Assembly (NCBI GenBank): GCA_030695205.1
Contig: JAUYTN010000007.1
Location: 148,329-212,328, forward strand
Source of the DNA: Burkholderiaceae bacterium
GTDB taxonomy: Bacteria > Pseudomonadota > Gammaproteobacteria > Burkholderiales > Burkholderiaceae_C
Reading direction: 5' to 3'
Length of the DNA: 64,000 bases
Part shown: piece after piece, positions 10,185 to 21,143 of the stretch
Numbering within the stretch: the stretch's first letter is position 1
Layout: the number at the start of each line of letters is the position of its first letter
Notes under the pieces: model-generated
Told to the model about the DNA's origin: nothing
Seen by the model: only the letters and a program-made list of their open reading frames with translations
Databases searched by the model: none
Program-made: the position numbers and the translations under genes

Positions 10185-10451
10185 ATGACTGACCGTGTCA
10201 TCCTGCGTGCATCGTCCGCCGCCCTGGCTTTGGCCAATTTTCTGTTTCTGGTGTGGCTGATGGGGCCTGACACCTGCCAGAAAATGGGCGGCAAGGTCTC
10301 TGGCCTGATGCACTGCACCCTAGCCAGCGGTGAAGAAATCACCTTCATGAAAACCCTGCCACCCGAGTTGTTCATGCTGGCCATGCTGGGCTCGCTGCTC
10401 GCGGGCGTTCTGATGGCCCGCTGGGCGGTGAACAGCGTCAAACCCAAATAG
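10185..10451 (+). CDS. Small two-helix membrane protein, unknown
   Basis: This 88-aa protein was not recognised. It has two hydrophobic helices (LALANFLFLVWLMG and LFMLAMLGSLLAGVLMA) joined by a loop with two cysteines (DTCQKMGG, MHCTLASGEE). It lies between the DUF294 gene and dbpA, 21 bp upstream of the latter. Codon use is like its neighbours, so it is probably real. Confidence 0.6.
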   Translation: MTDRVILRASSAALALANFLFLVWLMGPDTCQKMGGKVSGLMHCTLASGEEITFMKTLPPELFMLAMLGSLLAGVLMARWAVNSVKPK

Positions 10452-10472
10452 CCCCACCGCCGATAATCCGGC

Positions 10473-11888
<1,416 letters not shown>

Positions 11889-11891
11889 TGT

Positions 11892-11957
11892 CCATTATTT
11901 TTAAGCTTTTTTGGCTTTTTACGCTTGCTGCATATAGATAGTTTGCTATATTTTTAT
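11892..11957 (+). repeat. Interspersed CGCTTG repeat, copy 2 (dbpA/xerD)
   Basis: An AT-rich element between convergent genes carries ATTTTTAAGC, TTGGC, then ACGCTTGCTGCATAT and a GCTATA end. Its length and order of blocks match the other copies. Here it fills the space where a terminator would be expected. Confidence 0.7.
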
Positions 11958-12892
11958 CCACGCGGGTGGTGCTGGGCGTGCAGCGTTTTCAGGCGCTCCC
12001 GCGCCACATGGGTGTAGATGGTGGTGGTGGAAATATCGGCATGGCCCAGCAGCATTTGCACCGCCCGCAAATCGGCCCCGTGGTTGAGCAAATGGGTGGC
12101 AAAGGCATGGCGCAGGGTGTGGGGCGACAAAGAGGTGACGATGCCCGCTGCCAGCGCGTGTTTTTTGACAATCATCCAGAACGCCACGCGGCTCATGCCC
12201 TGCCCCCGGGCCGTCACGAACAGGTCGTCGGTCTGCTGCCCGGCCAGTATGGCGGGGCGTGCATGGGCCAGGTAGCGCTGCAGCCAGTCAGCAGCTTCCA
12301 GGCCAAAGGGCACCAGCCGCTCTTTGCTGCCTTTGCCCATGGTGCTCAGGACATGGTCGTTCAGGCCCACATGGTGGGTTTTGAGGCCCACCAGCTCACT
12401 CACCCGCAAGCCGCTGGCGTACATCAGCTCCAGCATGGCCCGGTCGCGCAGGCCCAGGGGCGTGCCCACATCGGGCGCGTTCAGCAAGGCCTCGACCTGC
12501 GTCTCGGTCAGGGTTTTGGGCACACGCAAGGCCTGCCTGGCCGACAGCAGCTTGAGCGTGGGGTCTGCGGGTATGCGGCCTTCGCGCAGCGCCCAGCGAA
12601 AGTAGCGCTTGAACACCGTCAATCGCCGGTTGGCGGTGGTGGCGCGGGTGGCGATGTGGCGGGTAGCGAAGTACTGGTTCAGGTCACCCAGGGTGGTGGT
12701 GTCCAGCACGCGCTGGGCGGTTTGCGCCAGCCAGCGGGCGTACAGCAGCAGATCGCTGCGGTACGCCCCCAGGGTCAGCTGGGCCAGACCGGCTTCCAGC
12801 CACAGGTGGTCCACAAACAGATCGATGGCTGCCACGCTGTCCGCCGGCGCCGGTGGCAAGGCCGCCAGCCACTCGCTGTCCGCCAGTGGCAT
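11954..12892 (-). CDS. xerD: Site-specific tyrosine recombinase XerD
   Basis: XerD acts with XerC at dif to resolve chromosome dimers at the FtsK septum. The 312-aa protein has an N-terminal SAM-like core-binding domain (residues about 20-105) and a catalytic domain with Arg in ASGLRVSELVGL, Lys in GKGSKERLVP, HTLRHAFATHLLNHGADLR and HADISTTTIYTH, giving the R-K-H-R-H-Y set. Length and motifs are those of chromosomal XerD rather than an element integrase. Its ATG shares one base with the stop of the upstream Bug gene. Confidence 0.95.
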   Translation of the reverse strand: MPLADSEWLAALPPAPADSVAAIDLFVDHLWLEAGLAQLTLGAYRSDLLLYARWLAQTAQRVLDTTTLGDLNQYFATRHIATRATTANRRLTVFKRYFRWALREGRIPADPTLKLLSARQALRVPKTLTETQVEALLNAPDVGTPLGLRDRAMLELMYASGLRVSELVGLKTHHVGLNDHVLSTMGKGSKERLVPFGLEAADWLQRYLAHARPAILAGQQTDDLFVTARGQGMSRVAFWMIVKKHALAAGIVTSLSPHTLRHAFATHLLNHGADLRAVQMLLGHADISTTTIYTHVARERLKTLHAQHHPRG

Positions 12893-13869
12893 CAGTTCAG
12901 GGTGAGCTTCTGTTTGGCCACCACGTCTTTGTACACCTCCAGCTCGGCCTTCATCTGGGCGGCAAACTCGGCAGGTGTGTTGCCCAGCACGATGGAGCCA
13001 GTGTCTTCAATGCGTTTTTTGACAGCGGGCTCAGCCAGGGCCTGGCGCACCGCCGCGTTGATCTTGTTGACCACCTCGGGCGGCAAGCCCTTGGGGCCCA
13101 GAATGCCGTAGTACGCCATGCGGTTGACCGCCTCCAGGCCCACTTCTTTGAAAGTGGGCACGTTGGGCAGTGTCGCCAGGCGCTCGGGTGCCGCCACCAC
13201 GATCGGGATCAGCCGCCCGGTTTGAATAAACGGCAGCGCCGAGGGCAAGTTGTCAAAAATAATGGGCACTTGCCCGCCCACGGTGTCGTTGAGCGCTGGT
13301 CCGGCACCCCGGTACGGAATGTGGGTCACGAACACACCCGCCAGGCTTTTGAACAACTCGGTCTGCAGGTGGCCAATGCCGCCGGTGCCGGACGAGGCGT
13401 AGGAGTAGCGACCGGGGTTTTTCTTCAGCTCGGCAATGAAGCCCTGGTAGTCCTTGGCCGGAAAGCTGGGGTGGACTGCAATCACATTGGGCGTGGCCGC
13501 GATGTTGATGATGGGTGTGAAGTCAGTCTGCGGGTTGTACGGAATGCGGGTGTTGATGGCCGGGTTGGCCGCCGTGGTGGACACCGTGGCCATGCCCAGC
13601 GAGTAGCCATCGGGCGTGGCGCGGGTGGTTTCCAGCGCGCCCACCACGCCACCACCACCAGCCTTGTTCTCGACCACCACGGTCTGCCCCAGGATGCGCC
13701 CCAGGGGCTCGGAAATGACCCGCGCCACGATGTCTGTGGTGCCACCGGGAGCAAAAGGCACCTGCAACTTGATGGGGCGGGTGGGGTAGGCCTGGGCAGA
13801 TGCCACGGAAGTGGCACCCATGGTGGCCAGCAACACACCCCATGCACACGCTTGACGACGGGAAACCAT
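12892..13869 (-). CDS. Bug-family tripartite tricarboxylate transporter binding protein
   Basis: This 325-aa periplasmic protein belongs to the TctC/Bug family, which is greatly expanded in Burkholderiales. A twin-arginine-like or Sec signal ([23 protein letters not shown]) precedes the mature start [18 protein letters not shown]. Family blocks [20 protein letters not shown] and [17 protein letters not shown] are present. A GAGGAG sequence 7 nt before the ATG at 13869 supports the start. No TctA/TctB membrane genes are nearby, as is common for orphan Bug proteins. The ligand is unknown, probably a carboxylate. Confidence 0.93.
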   Translation of the reverse strand: MVSRRQACAWGVLLATMGATSVASAQAYPTRPIKLQVPFAPGGTTDIVARVISEPLGRILGQTVVVENKAGGGGVVGALETTRATPDGYSLGMATVSTTAANPAINTRIPYNPQTDFTPIINIAATPNVIAVHPSFPAKDYQGFIAELKKNPGRYSYASSGTGGIGHLQTELFKSLAGVFVTHIPYRGAGPALNDTVGGQVPIIFDNLPSALPFIQTGRLIPIVVAAPERLATLPNVPTFKEVGLEAVNRMAYYGILGPKGLPPEVVNKINAAVRQALAEPAVKKRIEDTGSIVLGNTPAEFAAQMKAELEVYKDVVAKQKLTLN

Positions 13870-13986
13870 GAGCAAACTCCTCAAAAACAGGAAACAGCAC
13901 AAAAGGACAGCCACGGCGACATGGTCTGCCAACGTAAAACGCATCGTAGCGGCGTACGCCGCGTGCCGGGCTCCACAGATACCCCT

Positions 13987-14919
13987 ATGCTCTGGCCCGT
14001 GAACTTTGCCCAACTGCTCTTTCCGGACTTCTCTCTCATTCTGTGCGGCTACCTGCTGTGCCGCTACACCGCACTCAACCGTCGGGTGTGGGAGCCGCTG
14101 GAGAGCCTGGTGTACTACTTTCTGTTCCCCGTGCTGCTGTTCCAGTCGATTGTCCGCAGCCCGCTGGACCTGGGGGTGGCGTCGTCGCTGGTGGGAGCGG
14201 GCCTGACGCTGGCCCTGCTGGCCATTGGCTTGAGCTATTCGCTGCCCTGGTGGCCGGGACTTCGGGGCCGCATCGACCTGCGCCTGCACGCGGCCACGGC
14301 CCAGGTGGGGTTTCGCTTCAACTCCTTCATTGCCCTGGCGCTGGCCGACAAGGTGGCTGGCCCGCAGGGTCTGCTGCTGGTGGCGGTGCTGATCGGGCTG
14401 TGCGTGCCGGTATTCAACATCGGGGCGGTGTGGCCCATGCACCGCCACAACGCCCTGCCCGGTGCCAGCCTGTGCCGGGAGCTGCTGCGCAACCCGCTGA
14501 TTCTGGCCACGCTCAGCGGGCTGGTGGCCAACCTGGCCGGATTCCAGATTCCGGACTGGCTGGCACCCACCATCTCGCGCATTGGCGGGGCATCGCTGCC
14601 GCTGGGGCTCATGGCTGCCGGGGCGGGTATGCAGCTGGGCTCGCTGGTGCTGGCCAAAGGGCTGGGCGTGGCGGTGCTGGGCATCAAACACCTGCTTATG
14701 CCGCTGATGGCCTGGGGCCTGGCCCGGCTGTTTGGCCTGGACCAGGCACAGACCAGCGTGCTGCTGATGTTCTCGGCGCTGCCCACCGCCTCCAGCTGCT
14801 ACGTGTTGGCCGCGCGCATGGGCTACAACGGCTCGTACGTGGCCGGGCTGGTGACCCTGTCCACCCTGCTGGCCATGCTCAGCCTGCCGTTTGCACTGGG
14901 GGTGCTGCAGGGGCTGTAA
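13987..14919 (+). CDS. AEC family transporter
   Basis: The 310-aa polytopic protein resembles the auxin efflux carrier/malonate transporter (AEC) family, with about ten membrane helices in a 5+5 arrangement. Typical parts are [16 protein letters not shown] near residue 50, the [21 protein letters not shown] block in the centre and [17 protein letters not shown] near the C terminus. The start at 13987 (MLWPVNFAQ) gives a family-like N terminus. It diverges from the Bug gene, so the two may be co-regulated for an organic acid. Confidence 0.87.
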   Translation: MLWPVNFAQLLFPDFSLILCGYLLCRYTALNRRVWEPLESLVYYFLFPVLLFQSIVRSPLDLGVASSLVGAGLTLALLAIGLSYSLPWWPGLRGRIDLRLHAATAQVGFRFNSFIALALADKVAGPQGLLLVAVLIGLCVPVFNIGAVWPMHRHNALPGASLCRELLRNPLILATLSGLVANLAGFQIPDWLAPTISRIGGASLPLGLMAAGAGMQLGSLVLAKGLGVAVLGIKHLLMPLMAWGLARLFGLDQAQTSVLLMFSALPTASSCYVLAARMGYNGSYVAGLVTLSTLLAMLSLPFALGVLQGL

Positions 14920-14977
14920 GACCACTGGCTGTAGCCACCTGGCCCGCACCGGGCACCACCACACTGCACCCAGCTTT

Positions 14978-15673
14978 TCAGGGTGACTGTGTCGGGCTGG
15001 GCGCCAGCAGCTGCAGGCGGCGCTCCAGGCGCTGGGCCTCCACGGTGTTGCCTGCGGCCTGGGCCTGCTGCCGCTGCAGCGTCAGCCAGGCCAGCAGGGG
15101 CCGGGTCCAACCCTGGGCCGATGCGGTGTCCACCGCCTGGGCCACCACCCCGGCGTCGGCCCGCCCGGCACGCACCAGCACCGACGCGGCCACCAGCCGC
15201 GACAGCGGGTCGGCCACCGAGGCGGCATCCCACCGCAGCGGCTCGGCGCCGGGCTGAGCCAGCGCACGGGCAACCGCCTGCTGGGCCGGTGGGAGTTGCG
15301 TCACATCACCCGGCAACCCGGTGCCCCCCAGGTAGCGGGCATAGGCCTGGGCGCTGCCACTGGCGTCGGGCAGTACACCGTCCAGCCCCTCGCAGGGCAA
15401 CCAGTCCAGGCTGGCGCGCCGAGCGGCGCAGCGGGTCAGCCGCACGCGCGCCACCGCATCGGGCAGCGCACTGCGCGCCGCCTGTTGCTCGGCCCGCGCC
15501 CACTCCAAGCCCGCCACCCGGGCGTGGCCGCTCAGCTCGGCCGCTGTGGCGCGGCCCACCGACTGGTGGGTCTGCACCTGCCAGTCGGGCACTGGCGGGT
15601 TGCTGCCGCAGCCCGCCAGCAGGGACACGGATAGCAACAGGGACAACCCGACCCAGCGGTTTGCAGCACTCAT
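14978..15673 (-). CDS. Putative lipoprotein of Mce cluster
   Basis: The 231-aa protein begins with a lipoprotein signal peptide and a clear lipobox ([14 protein letters not shown], Cys at about 22). The remainder is Ala/Arg-rich and helical and was not assigned to a domain; it lacks the obvious pattern of the ABC-transport auxiliary lipoprotein (PqiC/DUF330) that usually ends such clusters. Its start overlaps the end of the MlaD-like gene by 4 bp, so it probably serves the same envelope system. Confidence 0.7.
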   Translation of the reverse strand: MSAANRWVGLSLLLSVSLLAGCGSNPPVPDWQVQTHQSVGRATAAELSGHARVAGLEWARAEQQAARSALPDAVARVRLTRCAARRASLDWLPCEGLDGVLPDASGSAQAYARYLGGTGLPGDVTQLPPAQQAVARALAQPGAEPLRWDAASVADPLSRLVAASVLVRAGRADAGVVAQAVDTASAQGWTRPLLAWLTLQRQQAQAAGNTVEAQRLERRLQLLAPSPTQSP

Positions 15674-16710
15674 GGCAGGTTGACCTCCACATCTTTGGCC
15701 GATGGGCCCAATGGCCAGCGCCGCTGCACATCGCCCACCATGCCTTGCAGGGCACGCAGGCTGGCCTCGATTTCGGCGCGCAGCGCCACCAGGTCCACGG
15801 TGGCGGCCTTGGTCTGCGCGGTGATGGCCGTGCCATCGGCCAGCATGGCATCCACCTTGCGCAGGCTGACCTGCACGTCGCGCACCGTGGCCTGCAAACC
15901 GGCCAACAAAGCCTGTGCCTCGCGGGCCAGTTGCTGGGCGTCGCGGCTCAGGCCCTGGTCACCAAACACCTGTTCATTGGCCTGCACCAGCAACCCATCG
16001 GTGCGCCTGGCCACGCCGTCCAGGCGGGTCAGCAGCGCCAGCGCCTGGTCCAGCACGGCCAGCACGCGGCGGGCATCGGCCTCGTTGCCCATGACCAACC
16101 CCAGCGCGCCCTGCGGCCCCTGCAGCTTGCCGGTGGCACCGGCCACATGGCCCAGCGTTTGCGCCAGCGCGGATTGGTCGGAGGTGAGGGCCTTCAGGTT
16201 GTCCAGCACCTCGCGCACAGTGGCCACCAGGCGGGGAATCTCGGCCATGGCATCGCCCTTGAGAACGGTGATTTCAGCGCCCTCGGGCAGCGCCGGGTCG
16301 TCCAGCACGCCGCTGTACACCCGCAGGCGGGTGCTGCCCACCAGGCTGCGCTCCATGGTGACCACGCTGCTGGTGCGCAACCAACGTGCGTTGCTGCGGG
16401 GTACAGCAACCGTCATGCGCACCACCCCGTCCTCGCCCAGAGCGATGCGCTCGACCTTGCCCACCGGAAAGCCTGCAAAGGTCAAGTCCATGCCCACCAG
16501 GGCTCCCTCGGCGTCGTCGGCCAGCAGCACCAGGCGCTGTTTGGGCTCGAAGACCCCGCGTGCGTACAAGACGTAGGCCACAGAGGCCAGCAGCAGGGCA
16601 ACCAGCAGCAGCAGCATGGCATTGGCCCGCCGGCGCAGGCTCTCGGGTGTGGGCCATGCGGCCTCGGCGGCCGGCGCGGTGGGTGGGGGTGATGGGTCGG
16701 GTGTGGTCAC
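15670..16710 (-). CDS. MlaD/Mce-domain protein
   Basis: The 346-aa protein has one N-terminal membrane anchor (AMLLLLVALLLASVAYVLYA, residues about 31-50) and a Mce domain (about 58-135) with LVGMDLTFAGFPVGKVERI and ERSLVGSTRLRVYSG. The C-terminal half is predicted long helix, as in MlaD/PqiB relatives that form periplasmic lipid channels. It lies between a permease gene (22 bp upstream) and a lipoprotein gene (4-bp overlap). The cluster should move lipids across the periplasm. Confidence 0.85.
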   Translation of the reverse strand: MTTPDPSPPPTAPAAEAAWPTPESLRRRANAMLLLLVALLLASVAYVLYARGVFEPKQRLVLLADDAEGALVGMDLTFAGFPVGKVERIALGEDGVVRMTVAVPRSNARWLRTSSVVTMERSLVGSTRLRVYSGVLDDPALPEGAEITVLKGDAMAEIPRLVATVREVLDNLKALTSDQSALAQTLGHVAGATGKLQGPQGALGLVMGNEADARRVLAVLDQALALLTRLDGVARRTDGLLVQANEQVFGDQGLSRDAQQLAREAQALLAGLQATVRDVQVSLRKVDAMLADGTAITAQTKAATVDLVALRAEIEASLRALQGMVGDVQRRWPLGPSAKDVEVNLP

Positions 16711-16732
16711 GGGTGGTTGGGTTGGGTGGGGA

Positions 16733-17572
16733 TCAATAGTAATTGCCCATGAGCGACACCACCTCCACCAGCAGCAGCAGGCCGGTCATGCGAACCAGCC
16801 CTTGCATTTCGAGGGCACGCAAGGCATCGGGGTTGCACCACACCACCGGGGCGGACAGCCCGGCCACAGGCACCACCGCCACAGCCACGCTGAAGGCGCA
16901 GGTTTTGAGCACAAAAATCAGGGTGACGGCGGGGCTGAACACCCGACCCACCATGTGGGTGTAGGCGTCCAGACCCCAAGGCGTCCAGCCGTACACCAGC
17001 AGGTAGGCCATCACCAGGCCCAGCACACAGCTCACAGCCGCCAGCAGCCACACGGCAAACACGCCCGCCAGGGCGCGCGGCAAAGCCTCCTGGGTCAGCC
17101 AGGTCACGGCATCGGGCACAGGGCGCTTGGAAGCGACCTGGCCAACTTGGCCACCCTGGCTGGCCTTGCGAAGGGTGCGGGCCAGTTGTGCGGTGGCGGG
17201 CAGGCTCCAGCGCAGGGCCACAAACAGGGCGGCCATCAGCGGCAACAGCTCCAGCACCAGCACCCGCACCACCATCTCCAGCGCGTACTGCGACAGGCCA
17301 TAGCTCTGGGCCGTGACCACCACAATCCGAATCAGCACCACCCCCAGCAGCGTCGCCCCCAGGCTGAACCACAGCACATGCGGCCAGGTGGCCTGCATGA
17401 CCTGCCTGGCCACCGCGGCGCGGTGGGCGGGGGTGTACACCCTGGGAGACACCGCCAGCACCAGCAACATGACCGAGGCCAGCAGCACCTGCCACCCCCG
17501 CTGTGCCCAGGCACGCCACAGGCCCAGTACCCCGCCGACATAACCACCCTTCGGAGCGCGCGGCGCGGTCAC
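16733..17572 (-). CDS. MlaE/YrbE-type ABC permease
   Basis: The 279-aa protein has five to six membrane helices. The segment VFSPAVTLIFVLKTCAFSVA followed by VAVVPVAGL matches the conserved C-terminal region of MlaE/YrbE permeases, which pair with an MlaF ATPase. No ATPase gene is found beside it; the neighbours are queG upstream (4-bp overlap) and the MlaD-like gene downstream. It is longer and more divergent at the N terminus than canonical MlaE. Confidence 0.72.
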   Translation of the reverse strand: MTAPRAPKGGYVGGVLGLWRAWAQRGWQVLLASVMLLVLAVSPRVYTPAHRAAVARQVMQATWPHVLWFSLGATLLGVVLIRIVVVTAQSYGLSQYALEMVVRVLVLELLPLMAALFVALRWSLPATAQLARTLRKASQGGQVGQVASKRPVPDAVTWLTQEALPRALAGVFAVWLLAAVSCVLGLVMAYLLVYGWTPWGLDAYTHMVGRVFSPAVTLIFVLKTCAFSVAVAVVPVAGLSAPVVWCNPDALRALEMQGLVRMTGLLLLVEVVSLMGNYY

Positions 17573-18744
17573 GACACCCCCCCGCTGCGGCCACTGGCCA
17601 TGGCCTGATGCACGGCTGGAGGGATGGCCGACGCCTGCTGTGCCATCGCCCAGGCGGCATGCTCGCGCACGGTCTCGCTCTCGTGCTGCAGCAGTGGCTG
17701 CAGGGCCAGGCGCAAGGCCTGCCCCTCGGTGTCAGCCACCCCTGGCGCTGCCAGCGCATTGCCCGCCGCCACCGCCACATTGCGCAACCAGCGGATGTGA
17801 CCAATGCGGCGCAAGGGGCTGCCCTCGGTGCGGCGCAAAAAATCGGCCTCGCTCCAGCCCAACAGGGCAGCCAGTGGCTGGGCATTGAGCCCGGCGCGCT
17901 CGTCAAAGTCGGGCAAGGGGCTGCGCTGCGCAAACTTGTTCCAGGGGCAGACCAGCTGGCAATCGTCGCAACCATAGATGCGGTTGCCCATGGGCGGGCG
18001 CAGCTCAAGCGGAATGGGTCCGTCGTGTTCGATGGTCAGGTAGGAGATGCAGCGCCGCGCATCCAGCCGGTAGGGCGCCAAGATGGCCTGGGTGGGGCAC
18101 ACCTGCACACAGGCCTCGCAAGTGCCGCAGTGCCCGGTGACGGGCTCGGTGGGTGCCAGCGCCATGTCCAGATAAATCTCGCCCAGAAAAAAGAACGACC
18201 CGCCCTCGCGGTTGAGCACCAGGGTGTGCTTGCCGCGCCACCCCTGGCCGCTGCGGGTGGCCAACTCGGCCTCCAGCACCGGGGCCGAGTCGGCGAACAC
18301 CCGGTGGCCCAGCGGCCCCACCCGCTCGGCCAACCGCAGCGCCAGCGTTTGCAGCCGGGCACGCAGCACCTTGTGGTAGTCCCGCCCCCTGGCGTAGAGC
18401 GACACTGTGCCTTGCGCAGGTGCATGCAAACCAGCCCATTCGGCTGCACGCCAATCGTTGGCAGCGCTGGCAGACAGGTGCGGCAAGGGCGGTAGGCGTG
18501 GCAGGTAGTCCATGCGGGCGGTAAGCACACTCACGGTGCCGGGCACCAAATCAGCGGGGCGGGCACGCTTGAGCCCGTGGGCCGACATGTAGTTCATGCC
18601 ACCATGGAACCCAGCGGCCAGCCAGGCCATCAGACCAGGCTCGGCGGCCGACAGGTCGATGCCCGAGACACCAATTTGGGAGAATCCCAACTCGCGGGCC
18701 CACACCCGACACTGAGACAAGGTTTCGGTGGAATGGTGGTTCAT
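17569..18744 (-). CDS. queG: Epoxyqueuosine reductase QueG
   Basis: QueG catalyses the last step of queuosine formation on tRNA, reducing epoxyqueuosine with cobalamin and two 4Fe-4S clusters. The 391-aa protein carries both ferredoxin-like motifs, CGTCEACVQVCPT and CDDCQLVCPWN with the upstream single Cys of DARRCISYLTIEHDG. The N-terminal cobalamin-binding part includes YLPRLPPLPHLSAS and YARGRDYHKVLR. A C-terminal HEAT-like tail is present. It overlaps the permease gene by 4 bp and diverges from tsaE. Confidence 0.95.
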   Translation of the reverse strand: MNHHSTETLSQCRVWARELGFSQIGVSGIDLSAAEPGLMAWLAAGFHGGMNYMSAHGLKRARPADLVPGTVSVLTARMDYLPRLPPLPHLSASAANDWRAAEWAGLHAPAQGTVSLYARGRDYHKVLRARLQTLALRLAERVGPLGHRVFADSAPVLEAELATRSGQGWRGKHTLVLNREGGSFFFLGEIYLDMALAPTEPVTGHCGTCEACVQVCPTQAILAPYRLDARRCISYLTIEHDGPIPLELRPPMGNRIYGCDDCQLVCPWNKFAQRSPLPDFDERAGLNAQPLAALLGWSEADFLRRTEGSPLRRIGHIRWLRNVAVAAGNALAAPGVADTEGQALRLALQPLLQHESETVREHAAWAMAQQASAIPPAVHQAMASGRSGGVS

Positions 18745-18825
18745 GTGGAAACCATTGTAGAAAGCAGACCAACCCGGCGCCCCGAGCGCCGCCTGGCCAA
18801 CCCACTCGCCCCCTCAGCTTTGCCC

Positions 18826-19539
18826 ATGCCAGCCCCCCACGCACCCAGCCCCGCCACTGCGCCCCCCGCCTGCGAACACCCAGCCACCGGTGCGCCGCAC
18901 ACCGCAGCCGCACCACGCACACCACCCGCAAAACCCCCACGGCCTGCTCCACCCGAGTCGGCGCTGGGCCTGAGCTGGGCCAGCGAGGAGGACACCCAGG
19001 CCTTTGCCCGGCGGCTGGCACACACGCCCGCACTGGGCCACGCCCTCATCACCCTGCACGGCGACCTGGGGGCTGGCAAAACCACCCTGGTGCGCCACCT
19101 GCTGCGGGCGTTGGGTGTGGGTGGGCGCATCAAAAGTCCGACCTATGCGGTGGTGGAGCCCTACGAGGTGCCCTGGCCCTGGGCTGTGCCCGCCACCCAG
19201 AGCGGCAACCAGAGTGACCCCCAAGGGCCGCTGGGCATCTGGCACTTTGACTTTTACCGCCTGGGCGACCCCCGCGAGTGGGAAGACGCCGGCCTGCGCG
19301 ACCTGCTGGCCAGCCCCGGACTGAAGCTGGTGGAGTGGCCCGAGCAAGCCCCTGACCTGCCCACACCCGACCTGGCGGTGTACCTGCACACCACCGATGG
19401 CGACCAGCGCCTCGTCAGGCTGCTGGCCCACACGGAATGCGGGTACCGATGCCTGCGGGCGGCACAAAGCGACATACAAAGCGACGCACCAGACGACGCA
19501 CCGGAGCGCACCCGGCCTCAGACAAAAGGCGAAACATGA
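18826..19539 (+). CDS. tsaE: tRNA threonylcarbamoyladenosine biosynthesis ATPase TsaE
   Basis: TsaE is the ATPase that works with TsaB and TsaD to make t6A37 on tRNA. Key segments are the Walker A GDLGAGKTTLVRHLLRALG, the switch SPTYAVVEPYEV, HFDFYRLGDPREWEDAGL and VEWPEQAPD. The product from 18826 is 237 aa, longer than the usual 150-160 aa: it has a Pro/Ala-rich N-terminal tail of about 45 residues and a polar C-terminal tail. In-frame GTG at 18745 is an alternative start. The stop overlaps the amiC start (ATGA), the common tsaE-ami order. Confidence 0.9.
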   Translation: MPAPHAPSPATAPPACEHPATGAPHTAAAPRTPPAKPPRPAPPESALGLSWASEEDTQAFARRLAHTPALGHALITLHGDLGAGKTTLVRHLLRALGVGGRIKSPTYAVVEPYEVPWPWAVPATQSGNQSDPQGPLGIWHFDFYRLGDPREWEDAGLRDLLASPGLKLVEWPEQAPDLPTPDLAVYLHTTDGDQRLVRLLAHTECGYRCLRAAQSDIQSDAPDDAPERTRPQTKGET

Positions 19540-21095
19540 AGCGGCGCGACTTTTTGCACCAGTGGCTGGGCAGCACCGGCGGGCTGGCCTTTCGGCGGGG
19601 CAGCCTGGTGCTGTGGCTGGGCGCGCACCAACTGGCCGGGGCCGCGCGCATCGTTGCCCTGCGGGTGTGGCCTGCCCCCGATTACACCCGCATCACCATC
19701 GAGTCCGACACCGAGCTGCTGGCCAAGCCGTTTTATGTCAACGACCCACCCCGGCTGGCGGTGGATGTGCAAGGCATCCACCTGGCACAGGCCCTCAAGG
19801 AGCTGGTGGGCCGGGTCAGGCCGGACGACCCCCACATTGCTGGGGTGCGCGTGGGGCAAAACACCCCCGAGGTGGTGCGCATCGTCATCGACCTCAAGCA
19901 ACTCATGCTGCCGCAGGTATTCACCCTGCCCCCAGTGGCGCAGTACCAGCACCGCCTGGTGTTTGACCTCTACCCCACCGAGGTGCCCGACCCCCTGGCC
20001 CACCTGATTGCCCAGCGCACCGCCGAGCTGGAAGCCGCTGTCGCCCGCGCACCCGCCCCGGGCCTGGCTCCTCCGCCGCCGCCAGGCAGCGCTGCAGCGG
20101 CCGACCAAGACCCGCTGGGTGCACTCATCGCCCTGCACGGTCAGCGCAGCGACCTGCCCTCCACCCCCCGACCCCCACAGCCAGGCAGCCAAACCACTGT
20201 AGCTACCACATCAAGCGCAGCAAGCGCTGGAGGCCTTAAAGACTCAAAAATCTCCGGCCCCAGCTTCAGCGAAGCCCCTCCCCGACCCAGCGGCGCGGCG
20301 CTCACCGCACCACCCCCGGTGCTGGCACCCCCGACCACTGGCCGCGGGGCTGCGCCTGCGCCAGCAGGCACAGACCGACTCATCATCATCGCGCTCGACC
20401 CCGGCCACGGCGGCGAGGACCCCGGTGCCATCGGCCCCGGCGGCACCTACGAGAAAGACGTGGTGCTGCAAATTGCCCACCGGCTGCGCGACCGAATCAA
20501 CGCCTCCCAGGTCAACGGCAACCCCATGCGGGCCTTTCTGACCCGCGACGGCGACTTTTTCGTGCCCCTGCAAACCCGGGTAGACAAGGCCAGACGGGTA
20601 CAGGCCGACTTGATGATCAGCATCCACGCCGACGCTTTCTACACGCCCAACCCGCAGGGCGGCAGCATCTATGCGCTCAGCACCCGGGGAGCCAGCAGCG
20701 CCGCCGCCCGCTGGATGGCCAACAAAGAAAACGCCGCCGACGTGGTGGGCGGCCTGAACGTCAAGGCCGCCGACGCCACGGTGCAGCGCGCCATGCTGGA
20801 CATGAGCACCACCGCCCAGGTCAACGACAGCCTGAAACTCGGCAGCGCCATGCTGGGTGAAATGGGCCAGGTGAGCAAGCTGCACAAGCCCCGTGTGGAG
20901 CAGGCCAACTTTGCGGTGCTGCGCGCGCCCGACATTCCCAGCGTGCTGGTGGAAACCGCCTTCATCAGCAACCCCGACGAAGAATCCAGACTCAAAGATC
21001 CCGCCCACCAAAACCGCCTGGCCGACGCGCTGATGCGCGGCATCCTGCGCTACTTCCAGGCCAACCCGCCACTGGCCCGCAACCGCAGCACCTGA
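19536..21095 (+). CDS. amiC: N-acetylmuramoyl-L-alanine amidase, AmiC type
   Basis: This periplasmic zinc amidase cleaves the stem peptide from MurNAc during daughter cell separation. The 519-aa protein has a twin-arginine-like N terminus (MKRRDFLHQWL), an AMIN domain (about residues 35-140), a long Pro/Ala-rich linker (about 150-285) and an Amidase_3 domain (about 290-515). Zinc-site segments are LDPGHGGEDPGAIGPGG, ISIHADAF and ETAFISNPDEE. The linker contains an in-frame copy of the interspersed repeat, read as TTVATTSSAASAGGLKDSK. It is coupled to tsaE. Confidence 0.93.
   Translation: MKRRDFLHQWLGSTGGLAFRRGSLVLWLGAHQLAGAARIVALRVWPAPDYTRITIESDTELLAKPFYVNDPPRLAVDVQGIHLAQALKELVGRVRPDDPHIAGVRVGQNTPEVVRIVIDLKQLMLPQVFTLPPVAQYQHRLVFDLYPTEVPDPLAHLIAQRTAELEAAVARAPAPGLAPPPPPGSAAAADQDPLGALIALHGQRSDLPSTPRPPQPGSQTTVATTSSAASAGGLKDSKISGPSFSEAPPRPSGAALTAPPPVLAPPTTGRGAAPAPAGTDRLIIIALDPGHGGEDPGAIGPGGTYEKDVVLQIAHRLRDRINASQVNGNPMRAFLTRDGDFFVPLQTRVDKARRVQADLMISIHADAFYTPNPQGGSIYALSTRGASSAAARWMANKENAADVVGGLNVKAADATVQRAMLDMSTTAQVNDSLKLGSAMLGEMGQVSKLHKPRVEQANFAVLRAPDIPSVLVETAFISNPDEESRLKDPAHQNRLADALMRGILRYFQANPPLARNRST
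20197..20256 (-). repeat. Interspersed CGCTTG repeat, copy 3 (inside amiC linker)
   Basis: Read on the minus strand the segment runs ATTTTTGAGTC, AAGGCCTCCAGCGCTTGCTG, GTAGCTACAG. It sits in the amiC linker with the frame intact, between the AMIN and amidase domains, where extra residues are likely tolerated. Confidence 0.72.
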
Positions 21096-21143
21096 AGCGC
21101 AGGCCAATGACCTGCCCCACCAGCCCGCACTGGCCGGGAGCGC

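Noticed and set aside
11954..12892. XerD as the integrase of an element
   Set aside because: Length, motifs and neighbours are those of the chromosomal dimer-resolution recombinase and it lies 27 kb from the island.
12897..14964. Long minus-strand frame extending the Bug gene to 690 aa
   Set aside because: The extra N-terminal half is antisense to the AEC transporter gene and has low-complexity His/Gln/Arg composition; the signal peptide and GAGGAG at 13869 fix the start.
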